Below are positions 24,791 to 34,554 of a DNA stretch of 64,000 bases, piece after piece (position 1 is the first letter of the stretch; every line of letters starts with the position of its first letter). This stretch comes from Adiantum capillus-veneris (taxonomy: Eukaryota; Streptophyta; Polypodiopsida; Polypodiales; Pteridaceae), in contig CM043952.1 of NCBI GenBank assembly GCA_014529385.2, positions 156,316,057-156,380,056 on the forward strand, given 5' to 3'. The notes beneath the pieces are model-generated. The model was given only the letters and a program-made list of their open reading frames with translations. It was not told where the DNA came from and made no database searches. Both the position numbers and the translations under genes were made by a program.

Positions 24791-25221
24791 TGTATCTCTG
24801 TCTTTTGACGAGAGAGTGTGTGTGCAAGAAGAGTTACAGAGAACCATCTTCTCTATATGGAGAAAGACAGAGAGTGAGAGAGAGAGAAATACCTGTTTTT
24901 TCTCTATTCGTGAGGTGTGCAATGTCTCCTGAGAAGACTGCCCGATCCTGCCCTTCTGGAAAGCGTTGTGTACGCTGCTGTTTCTTTGTCTTGTGCGCGA
25001 ACTTTCAATCCTGTGCACTCCACCTGTGTGTTGTGTACGATGCCGAGCTTGCTCCTCTACGCGCGCGTATACTCCAACTGTGTGCGATCCGTGTGCGCTT
25101 TCTGTGTTTTTGCTGCTCGCCTGCTTTCTCTGTGTGCGTTTCTCGTGCGCTCTCTGTGTGCCTAATCTTGATAGGGTTTATTAGAATGCCACGTATGCTA
25201 CAAGTCCATGTTTTATCATAG
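24791..25221 (+). other. Locally GC-rich open stretch, no recognised product
   Basis: Three overlapping plus-strand frames are open here over 70-140 codons. Base composition is richer in G+C and in cgcg steps than the flanks, with runs of tgtgcg. The predicted peptides are Cys/Leu/Val-rich without known motifs. It could be a leader or LTR fragment. I would not call a gene. Confidence 0.2.
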
Positions 25222-25339
25222 GATTAAAAAAAACAAAAGCAATATAAAAAATTAACCAATTCACACGGCCAAAATTAAAGAAATCATGGTTGAAAATATG
25301 AAAAACATGCATAACTCTATACTAGGAATTCACTTTTAA

Positions 25340-25540
25340 AAAAAAAAAATCTTTGGGCTGCCCCGGACCCCGCTCAGAACAATATCCCAAAATCAACCTC
25401 CCAAGCCCCGCCATCGAGAGCGCTATATTCCACATCCCCATCAAGAGCGCTACCCCCAAACCTCACGTGGAAGCGCTGCCTTGTCACCCCATTGTGGCAT
25501 TGCCCTAAGACCCCGCATCTGGAGTGCTAAATGGGAACAT
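25340..25540. other. GC-rich island of unknown nature
   Basis: A poly-A run is followed by C-rich sequence with repeated agcgct and ccccgc words (gagcgctatattcc, gagcgctacccc, gaagcgctgcc). It stands out from AT-rich surroundings. It may be a fragment of another repeat family. No frame or RNA gene was recognised. Confidence 0.35.
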
Positions 25541-25649
25541 TCTTCATTAGTGAAATTTTGAACATAAATTATATTAGCATATACTTAAATATAATACAAA
25601 TATTAACATATTAGCTATACTACTAATTTACTATAGCAGTTCTAGATTA

Positions 25650-26662
25650 TGTCCCATACTATATTTAAGGTGCCAAAGGTTTGGCCTTATGGTCCTAGAT
25701 TTAGCCAAGTGGTCAACACATATAGGACCAAGTGCACACTGTGCCACAAAAACTTGGCCACCACTTCACTTGCCAAAGTTTAGGCCACATGGTCAATCCT
25801 AACTTTCCAATGTTCTTATTATGTCACCTTTTGCCTCGTGGAAAACCTAGGCTTGTTTTCACATACTCAGGCACTTCAAGCCACAATAAATTGTCATTAC
25901 TCTTCAACAACCCTTTTGTTCAAGTCTTTGAAAAAACATTGTTTAAGGCCACCCTAAACCATTTTCATTTAGGGGTGTCTAAAACTAGCTTTTTGGCAAT
26001 TCGAGAAGAAAATGGTCAAAGTTTTATACTTAGTTTTAACCACTTGACCAATTCAAATATTGGAAAGCAAGGTCTTGTAATACTTTTCTTTGGACATCAC
26101 ACATTAAAACTAGGTCCCTCACTTGTCCAAGCTATGCTCTAATACAATAAAGGGCTTTTGGTTTCAAGATGCACCACTTTCCCAACCTTGATTCCATTAA
26201 AGAAGCTAGCTCTACTTAGACATTTAATAGCAAGGTCTTGCAGCAGTTCAGATTGAACATTTTCCATGGCAGCTAGGTCCACCACTTATCTAAGCTATGC
26301 TCTAATAGAGTAAGGGGGTTTTGGTTTCAAGATCCACCACTTGTCCAAACTTGATTTGGGAAGCAAGGTCCTATAATAGTTTGCTTTGGACATTCACCAT
26401 TACAACTAAGTCCACCACTTCTCCAAGCTATGTTCTAATACACTAAGAGGTTTTGGTTTCAAGGAGAACCACTTGTACGACTCTGTTTTTGGAAGTAAGG
26501 TCTTTACATAGTTCACCTTGGACCTTGGACATTGGATACTACAACTAAGCCCACCACTTGTCCAAGATATCCTCTATATATAGCCAAAGGGTTTGGGTTT
26601 CAAGATTCACCACTTTTCCAACCTTTCTTCCATTAAAGAAAGAAGGGGCTTTATAACTAGGT
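25650..26662 (-). repeat. Decayed core-motif array
   Basis: Loose copies of the core motif (accacttgtccaaac, ccaccacttctccaagc, ccacttatctaagc) occur at irregular spacing with ctatgctctaata and ttttggtttcaag spacers. These spacers are the same building blocks as in the 368-bp array to the right, so this is probably an older edge of it. Confidence 0.65.
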
Positions 26663-28740
26663 CCACCACTTGTCCAAGCTATGCTCTGATATGGAAAGGG
26701 GATTTTGGTTTCAAGGTCCACCACGTGTTCAACCTTGCAAGACTCAAGGGATACTTGGACATTGGAAAGCATAGTCCTATAGTAGTTGATAGGTGGCAGT
26801 GGGTATTACAACTAGGTCCAACCTATGCTCTCATATCGCAAAGAGGCTTTTCTTTCAAGGTCCACCACTTGTCCAACCTTGCTTCCATTAAAGAAATGAG
26901 GGGCTACGTAAACATTGGCAAGCAAGGTAGCAAGGTTCTAAGGTGTTTCACCTTGGATATTGGGCATTATAACTAGGTCCACCACTTGTCCAAGCTATGC
27001 TCTAATAAAGAAAGGGGATTTTCGTTTAAAGGTCCACCATGTGTTCAACCTTTCTAATATAGAAAGGGGATTTTGGTTTCAAGGTCCACCACGTGTTCAA
27101 CCTTGCAAGACTCAAGGGATACTTGGACATTGGAAAGCATAGTCCTATAGTAGTTGATAGGTGGCAGTGGGTATTACAACTAGGTCCAACCTATGCTCTC
27201 ATATCGCAAAGAGGCTTTGCTTTCAAGGTCCACCACTTGTCCAACCTTGCTTCCATTAAAGAAATGAGGGGCTACGTAAACATTGGCAAGCAAGGTAGCA
27301 AGGTTCTAAGGTGTTTCACCTTGGATATTGGGCATTATAACTAGGTCCACCACTTGTCCAAGCTATGCTCTGATAAAGAAAGGGGATTTTCGTTTAAAGG
27401 TCCACCATGTGTTCAACCTTTCTAATATAGAAAGGGGATTTTGGTTTCAAGGTCCACCACGTGTTCAACCTTGCAAGACTCAAGGGATACTTGGACATTG
27501 GAAAGCATAGTCCTATAGTAGTTGATAGGTGGCAGTGGGTATTACAACTAGGTCCAACCTATGCTCTCATATCGCAAAGAGGCTTTGCTTTCAAGGTCCA
27601 CCACTTGTCCAACCTTGCTTCCATTAAAGAAATGAGGGGCTATGTAAACATTGGCAAGCAAGGTAGCAAGGTTCTAAGGTGTTTCACCTTGGATATTGGG
27701 CATTATAACTAGGTCCACCACTTGTCCAAGCTATGCTCTGATAAAGAAAGGGGATTTTCGTTTAAAGGTCCACCATGTGTTCAACCTTTCTAATATAGAA
27801 AGGGGATTTTGGTTTCAAGGTCCACCACGTGTTCAACCTTGCAAGACTCAAGGGATACTTGGACATTGGAAAGCATAGTCCTATAGTAGTTGATAGGTGG
27901 CAGTGGGTATTACAACTAGGTCCAACCTATGCTCTCATATCGCAAAGAGGCTTTGCTTTCAAGGTCCACCACTTGTCCAACCTTGCTTCCATTAAAGAAA
28001 TGAGGGGCTACGTAAACATTGGCAAGCAAGGTAGCAAGGTTCTAAGGTGTTTCACCTTGGATATTGGGCATTATAACTAGGTCCACCACTTGTCCAAGCT
28101 ATGCTCTGATAAAGAAAGGGGATTTTCGTTTAAAGGTCCACCATGTGTTCAACCTTTCTAATATAGAAAGGGGATTTTTGTTTCAAGGTCCACCACGTGT
28201 TCAACCTTGAAAGACTCAAGGGATACTTGGACATTGGAAAGCATAGTCTTATAGTAGTTGATAGGTGGCAGTGGGTATTAAAACTAGGTCCAACCTATGC
28301 TCTTATATAGCAAAGAGGCTTTGGTTTCAAGGTCCACCACTTGTCCAACCTTACTTCCATTAAAGAAATGAGGGGCTACGTAAACATTGGCAAGCAAGGT
28401 AGCAAAGTCCTAAGGTATTTCACCTTGGATATTGGGCATTATAACTAGGTCCACCACTTGTCCAAGCTATGCTCTGATATAGAAAGGGGATTTTTGTTTC
28501 AAGGTCCACCACGTGTTCAACCTTGAAAGACTCAAGGGATACTTGGACATTGGAAAGCATAGTCCTATAGTAGTTGATAGGTGGTAGTGGGTATTACAAC
28601 TAGGTCCACCACTTGTCCAACCTATGCTCTCATATAGCAAAGAGGCTTTGGTTTCAAGGTCCACCACTTGTCCAACCTTGCTTCCATTAATATAGCAAGG
28701 AGGATTTGGTCTCAAGGTTCACCACTTGTCCAACCTATGC
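26663..28740 (-). repeat. 368-bp tandem repeat array carrying the core motif
   Basis: The block starting ccaccacttgtccaagctatgc begins at 26663, 26979, 27347, 27715, 28083 and 28451. The first interval is 316 bp and the rest are 368 bp. The 52 extra bases are an internal partial duplication (aaaggggatttt...gtgttcaacctt twice). The middle units are almost identical, the outer ones diverged. Core-motif polarity is the same as at 13-23 kb. The last copies end about 90 bp before the transposase-like coding exon. Confidence 0.93.
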
Positions 28741-28830
28741 AAACCTTTTTCATGTTGTAGCATGATTTTTGGTTTGAAGAGTATTTTTCTATAACTATGG
28801 ATTTAACAATGTAATCTTTTTACTTACAGG

Positions 28831-31800
28831 ATGGACTTTGAATCTGGGGAGAAAGTACATATGATACTTGACAATGAAATCGTTGGTATTGGTTGTGTGT
28901 GTAGAACAGATCCAGATTCCACTTGTGGTGGTACAAAGATAGGGCTGGGAAATGTCTCCATACTAGTGGAGGAATGCTTGAAGGATGTGGTCCTACCTTT
29001 TCCTACAATGGATACTTCATCTCTCCAAGGCTCATTATGGAGTGCTGTTCGATGGTCAAAGCTTCTTTTGCAATCTTTTGTATTAAATGGGAACTTAATT
29101 GATCCACACGAAAGCTACAATGGTGATGAAGAACATGATCATTCTGATCCTCTAGTTACAGATGCAATACCTATGACAAGCCCAGAATTTGAAGCAATGA
29201 TTCGAGAGTCTTGGAGAAATCAGAGGGTCCTTTTAAAAGATGACACAATGATGCAAACCATGAATGAAGGGACCATCTTATATGTATTTCCACATGATTA
29301 TGTCAACTTTCAGGAACTTGGTCCTGATTGTGTGGGTGTGGGTATTGAAAGAGAAAATGCAAGCATTCATGATGTGGTTGAAGTGGGTAGCATCACTTTG
29401 CTAAAGTGGCCCATCAAGCAGACAACAATGTTGAATGGGAGCCCATTACAACGCTTTGTTCCTGTTGATGGCATGCATGCTACATATGAGGATGTATCCA
29501 ACGATGGCAATGTTGGAAAAAAACTTGATGGGAGTAATGTTGTCCAGTTGTCAAGGAAGAGACGATACACTTTCATGAACAGGACTCAAAAATCAAAAGC
29601 AGCACCAGCTTCGACTTTTTACCTTTCAAACAAATCAATTCAAAGGGTATCATGCATTGATTGTTGTGCACAAAAATGCTGCCAATTTGCAGATCGTGAT
29701 ATGGTGACAAGGTTACGACAACAATTTTGGGGAGAGTCTCAAAAATCACGCACTAATTATGTTTATGATGTTCTTTCTATATGTTACCAGAAAGATGAGA
29801 AGTCACGATACCAATTCAGGCTAAATGGCTCTATTGTTTGTTGTAGAGCATGGTATGAGCTACATGGAATACCAAAGACATCATTTTATCGATACAAGGA
29901 GAACTTTGAAAATGGTGTGCGCCAATATGTACATGGGAACACATGTACATTGAGAAGGGGACTTCAACATACTAGTTTAGCAAGAGCACTACTAAACGAG
30001 TTTGTGGAAAATAACTCTGAGAAAATGCCACATAGAAGTAGAACACTGCTAGATGGCTCAAGAGAGACTCAATTGGTGATTCCATCAACATACAAACAAG
30101 TGGATATTTTATGTGAAATCAACACGACACTTGACCAAATGGGCTATGAGAAGAAGCTATCCCAATCTTCTTTTGGTAGAATTTGGAACAAAGAGTACCC
30201 ACATGTCACTTTAACAAAGACGAGTGAGTTCTCTAAGTGCAATATTTGTAGCTCAATCAAGGCAAGGTTAGAAGCTAAACCTTCTCTTGAAGAGAGAGCT
30301 CTTCTCTTGAGGGAGAGAGAAGTTCACATGGCACAACAAAAGAGTTGCAGAAGCCTATATTATGCATGCCGCACGTATTCAGAAACTCAACCACAAAAAT
30401 ATGTATGCATAATCCATGATAAGATGGATCAAAAGAAGACTGCCATTCCTAGATTACGCATTGTTCCCAAGGGTGTGGATTCAGGATATAATCTGCAGGT
30501 GGCATTGATTGGCATGATCACTCATGGACATGGAGAAGGTCATTACGGACACTTTGTCTTGAATGGTTTGTGGCCAGCTGATCCAAATCTTACAATTGGC
30601 TCAATTGCTAATTGTTTACATAACCTCGAGAGGATAGATAAGCATCCTCTTGGTGATCTAGTAACAAATGGACTTCCAAGGAGCAATATTTCACTACTAC
30701 ATGCTTTGAACTCAAGGGATGCTTTGGACTACCATAACTTGAGTGATGGAAAAGAGCCCATTGTGCAGTCGTCAGAAATTGCAGAAGAGGAATTGGGGTC
30801 AACATTTCGCAGATTGCCAGAGAACTTGTTGCTACAATTGGATAATTGTGCAGGGGAAAACAAAAATCGATACTTATTTTCCTATTTGTCAATGCTTGTT
30901 GCAAGGGGTGTTTTCAAAACCATCCAGCTGGGATTTTTAATGGTTGGGCATACACATGAGGACATAGACGCCATGTTTAGTAGGTTTTCAGAGAAGTTGA
31001 GAGTTACACAAACCTATACTTTGCCACATTTGATGGATACATTACGAAACAGCTCATCTTCATCTCCAGCTCCATTTTTTCTCACAAAGATCCCTGATTT
31101 CAAGCAATATTGTGATGGCTATCTTTGTGATGGACAAGACATACTTGTTGGACATTCCAAACCGCTTCAGTTCAGGTTCTTTATGCAAGATGAGACACCA
31201 ATGATGCAATATAAGGCACATGTAGGTGTATCAAGTTGGAGTGGAAGTATTCGCCTTTGGAAAACAGACACAGAAGGCAAGCCAATGTTACCACATGGAG
31301 ATCCACCTCTAGTACAAATGGCGGAGTATGTCAAGGCCCACGAAGAAGTCATTTTGGGGCTAAAGAACTATATAAAATTTTGGAAAAATTTAGGGAATGG
31401 TTCAAGTATTCCGCGATATTATAGACCCGTGATAGATTATTGGAGTAAGGTAATTGAAGAGATTGGAAAAGCAATCATATCAGAGGGAGTCTTGTATGAA
31501 ATGTTTTGGCCAAAAACTCAAGAATATTCTCATCTACAAAGCACTACAATGAATTTGCAACAAGGAGCAGAAAGATTCCTAGGCCTTGAAGAGTTGAATG
31601 ATCATTTTTGTGGGCCTCAACGAGATAGGCCAAGGGAAGAGTTTGACCCTATGTCTGATGTGCACCAAGGTGACTTTCTTATGCTTGTTCCGAGTGACAC
31701 AGAAATCTATCCAGTGTGGCTTGCAATGGCTTTATCTGACATTGATAATGAGCCTACATCACCAAACTACAGAAAACTCTTGATTCAATATTGGGCACCT

Positions 31801-32058
31801 TGCGCGAGAAAAAGTGGGATGACAGATACTCAAGCTTACAGTAATTGTTGGAAGGGTTATTGGGCTGTCAACTATAAGGACCCACAAGTGTGGGAAACTA
31901 TAGATGCAATTGTTTGGTCCTGGAGACCCAACAAAGAAGGACCATTTTCTAGAATAAAGATTCCAGAAAGACATGCTCTAAAAGCCAAAGAAGGCCTCAC
32001 TCGTGCACATCAGCCACACTTGGATCAAAGTTCAGATATGGTATCAAATGTGGAGTAG
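28831..32058 (+). CDS. Transposase-like protein with DUF7869-type DDE core
   Basis: An intact 1075-codon frame. ATG lies one base after a splice acceptor (tttttacttacag|G), so an upstream exon is likely and the true start may be earlier. Residues 5-80 resemble the DUF8039-type domain of plant transposon proteins (VGIGCVCRTDP...GLGNVSILVE...LPFP). A Cys-rich cluster (SCIDCCAQKCC, about 275-284) and KCNICSS (about 470) could bind zinc. Residues about 525-760 hold the likely catalytic core: HDKMD (D530 or D533), LLQLDNCAGENK (D671) and GHTHEDIDAMFSRF (E710/D711). The spacing of about 140 and 40 residues fits a DDE RNase H fold. The product would move DNA or be a domesticated relative. It has no internal stop despite decayed neighbours, implying recent activity or selection. 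Family names are from pattern memory. Confidence 0.7.
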   Translation: MDFESGEKVHMILDNEIVGIGCVCRTDPDSTCGGTKIGLGNVSILVEECLKDVVLPFPTMDTSSLQGSLWSAVRWSKLLLQSFVLNGNLIDPHESYNGDEEHDHSDPLVTDAIPMTSPEFEAMIRESWRNQRVLLKDDTMMQTMNEGTILYVFPHDYVNFQELGPDCVGVGIERENASIHDVVEVGSITLLKWPIKQTTMLNGSPLQRFVPVDGMHATYEDVSNDGNVGKKLDGSNVVQLSRKRRYTFMNRTQKSKAAPASTFYLSNKSIQRVSCIDCCAQKCCQFADRDMVTRLRQQFWGESQKSRTNYVYDVLSICYQKDEKSRYQFRLNGSIVCCRAWYELHGIPKTSFYRYKENFENGVRQYVHGNTCTLRRGLQHTSLARALLNEFVENNSEKMPHRSRTLLDGSRETQLVIPSTYKQVDILCEINTTLDQMGYEKKLSQSSFGRIWNKEYPHVTLTKTSEFSKCNICSSIKARLEAKPSLEERALLLREREVHMAQQKSCRSLYYACRTYSETQPQKYVCIIHDKMDQKKTAIPRLRIVPKGVDSGYNLQVALIGMITHGHGEGHYGHFVLNGLWPADPNLTIGSIANCLHNLERIDKHPLGDLVTNGLPRSNISLLHALNSRDALDYHNLSDGKEPIVQSSEIAEEELGSTFRRLPENLLLQLDNCAGENKNRYLFSYLSMLVARGVFKTIQLGFLMVGHTHEDIDAMFSRFSEKLRVTQTYTLPHLMDTLRNSSSSSPAPFFLTKIPDFKQYCDGYLCDGQDILVGHSKPLQFRFFMQDETPMMQYKAHVGVSSWSGSIRLWKTDTEGKPMLPHGDPPLVQMAEYVKAHEEVILGLKNYIKFWKNLGNGSSIPRYYRPVIDYWSKVIEEIGKAIISEGVLYEMFWPKTQEYSHLQSTTMNLQQGAERFLGLEELNDHFCGPQRDRPREEFDPMSDVHQGDFLMLVPSDTEIYPVWLAMALSDIDNEPTSPNYRKLLIQYWAPCARKSGMTDTQAYSNCWKGYWAVNYKDPQVWETIDAIVWSWRPNKEGPFSRIKIPERHALKAKEGLTRAHQPHLDQSSDMVSNVE

Positions 32059-32364
32059 AATTATGTGGAGCTTCTATTGTGACTATACTAGTCAATTTGT
32101 AAACAAAATCTTTTTTGTATCTTCCTTTGTTTTATGTAATTTATAGTTATTATTCAAATCCATGTGTTGTACATCCTCTTGACTTTTGGTGTTTATCAAC
32201 ACCACAATCCTATGAGATTTTCACTTTATTTACTAGCCACACACCTCAATTTTTCCCACTTTAAGTGGAAAATTCCCAAATTACATGAATTCGGTCGATT
32301 TGGAGATTCCCATAATGTGAGATTTTTACCAAAATACCTAATATGGTCTTTTCAAAACAAATAG
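32059..32364. other. 3' flank of transposase-like gene
   Basis: AT-rich sequence following the TAG stop, with tttgttttatgtaatttatag-type text that could include the poly(A) region. There are no core-motif copies and no second gene. It meets the truncated copia element near 32365. Confidence 0.4.
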
Positions 32365-33767
32365 GTGTACAAGCTAAAGGAAGAAGAAGGTGGGAAGAAA
32401 AGGTACAAGTCTAGGCTTGTGGTAAAAGGTTTTTCTCAAAAGAAAGGTATTGACTTCAATGAAATATTTTCTCCTGTTGTAAAAATGAACTGAATTAGGC
32501 TTGTCTTAAGCCTTGTGGCTGCTCATGATCTAAATCTTGAGCAAATGGATGTAAATACGGCATTCCCTCACGGTGACTTAGAGGAGGAAATCTACATGCT
32601 TCAACCAAAGGGGTATGAAGTAAAAGGTAAGGAGAAAATGGTTTGCTGATTAAAGAAGAGCTTGTATGGTTTAAAGCAAGCATCAAGACAATGGTACTTG
32701 AAGTTTGATTGATGGATGTTGGATCATGGATTCACAAGATGCAACTCGGATCACTGCGTCTACAAGGAGAATTTGGGAGATGGGAAATTCATCATCCTAA
32801 TGTTGTATGTTGATGACATGCTGATTGCAAGTGCTAACATGCAGGACATCAAAGACCTAAAAGAGGAGCTGTCCAAATCTTTTCAATGAAAGATTTAGGT
32901 GCTGCAAAGAGGATACTTGGTATGAAAATATCAAGGGATAGGACGAAGAAGACAATAAAGCTATCTCAAGAAGATTACGTCAAGAAGGTACTAGAAAGGT
33001 TTGCAATGCAAAATGCAAAACCAGTTTCTACACCTTTGGCTGGTCATTTTAAACTAACGAAGGATATGTGTCCAAAGACACAAGAGGAGATAGCCTATAT
33101 GTCTAAAGTTCCATATGCTGCAGCGGTAGGTTCTCTAATGTATGCTATGGTCTGGATAAGGCCAGACATTGCACATGCAGTGGGAGTTGTGAGTAGGTTC
33201 ATGGACAACCCAGGTAAAGAGCATTGGCAAGCTGTGAAGTGGATACTTAGGTATCTAAAAGGGACAACAACAAATGCTTTGTATTTTGGAGGAACTGATA
33301 TTTTTCTAGAAAGGTATACTGATGCAGATATGGCAGGTGACAAAGATACTCGAAGGAGCACTACTGGCTATGTGTTCACGGTTGGAGGCATAGCAGTAAG
33401 CTGGGCTTCAAAGCTGCAGAAAGTGGTTTCACTTTCTACCACGGAAGCAGAGTATGTAGCAATGACGGAGGCAAGCAAAGAAATTATGTGGCTTCACAGA
33501 TTCTTAGAAGAGCTTGGATTCAAACAAGACAATTGTGTCTTGTACAGTGATAGCCAAAGCGCTATCCATCTTGCAAAGAACTTAGACTTTCATTCAAGGA
33601 CAAAGCACATTGAGGTGAGATATCACTTCATACGCACTCTTTTGGAAGAGGGACAGCTAAAGCTAGGAAAGGTGCATACAAGTGAAAATCCTGCAGACAT
33701 GTTTACAAAGGTGGTCAACAAGGAGAAGTTGAGCTTTTGCTCATCTTCAATTGGCATTCAAGGATAA
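32365..33767 (+). pseudogene. Ty1/copia pol fragment: reverse transcriptase and RNase H
   Basis: Starts abruptly inside the reverse transcriptase (YKSRLVVKGFSQKKGIDF) and shows the copia landmarks in order: NTAFPHGDLEEEIYM, KKSLYGLKQASRQWY, the catalytic MLYVDDMLIA, YAAAVGSLMYAM-x-x-RPDIAHAVGVVS, and RNase H with SWASKLQKVVSLSTTEAEYVA and KHIEVRYHFIR. At least four in-frame stops lie before 32890. Two fall where family members have Arg (before LKKSLYG, and after KFD), consistent with CGA to TGA decay. From 32886 to 33767 the frame is intact. Gag, protease and integrase are missing, so the element is 5'-truncated. Its 3' LTR follows. Confidence 0.9.
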
Positions 33768-33827
33768 GAAGCCAGAATGGAAAGCAGCCACAGGTTTCGT
33801 TTGGAGATCAGTCTCCAAGTGGGAGAT

Positions 33828-34554
33828 TGTTAAGTATGGAGCGTGATTTATCCTTGTAATTTTCTGTGGTAAAAGCGCACATTTGTAAGGCCCCCATTAT
33901 GAGGAGTAGCCATCGTGCGTGAAGGAAAATCACTCACCGGAAACCAAAATTTTCACGGACAAGAATCAGGGGCAACTTTAAAGGCCTCGGGGGCGGAGGC
34001 CCGCGAGACTTTTTTTCGCCGGAATATTATGGCCGGCCGGCGGCCGGAAAGTGGTCGGAAAAAAACCGTTCGATTGGCCGATGGTCGGAAGTCAATGGCC
34101 GGTGGCCGAATTCAAAAGCGGACTTGTCTTCTCAAGGGCGGCCACACATGGGAGGATTGGAGGGTCCGATTTGGACTTATTCGCACAAGGGCGGCTACAC
34201 ATGGCTGTCTCTCATAAGAGAGGGCAGCCCTTTTGGCCTATAAAAGGAGGCCATTTCTACACACATTTCATAGTGTGAAGTAGATGCAACAAGGTGACTG
34301 TGAGGTGGTGAGACTGAAGCAAGGCGGGAGCTCCATTAAGGGTATAATCCCTTTGTAAACTACTTCTTGTTTTGAAGTACTAAAGCCATTGAGTGGCTGC
34401 TTTCCCGTGGACGTAGCCCACATTGGGTGAACCACGTATATCGTGTGTACTCTCTCTCTCTCTCTCTACTATATAATCTCGTGTATATAAATCTGTCTCT
34501 CTCCATTAAGTAATCTACTCAATTATCTATTTAGCTACGTCTTATTTCCTAACA
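33828..34554 (+). mobile_element. 3' LTR of copia element (727 bp)
   Basis: Begins TGTTAAGTATGG right after a polypurine tract (aagtgggagat) and ends TTTCCTAACA, giving 5-bp inverted ends TGTTA/TAACA. A TATA box sits inside. No 5' LTR exists in the window, so target duplication cannot be checked. Confidence 0.8.
34239..34245 (+). promoter_or_regulatory. TATA box of copia LTR
   Basis: TATAAAA in the context ggcctataaaaggaggcc, about 410 bp into the LTR, followed by a region suited to a transcription start. It is the expected retroelement promoter. Confidence 0.6.

Noticed and set aside
24537-24932. 131-codon frame with repeated 30-residue peptide
   Set aside because: Explained by a 90-bp minisatellite whose length is divisible by three; two frames are open at once.
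13180-28740. CRISPR-like array of regularly spaced repeats
   Set aside because: Spacers are themselves repeated, monomers diverge, and the context is a eukaryotic genome with introns.
29367-31974. Minus-strand and alternate-frame ORFs inside the transposase-like gene
   Set aside because: Shadows of the 1075-codon frame.
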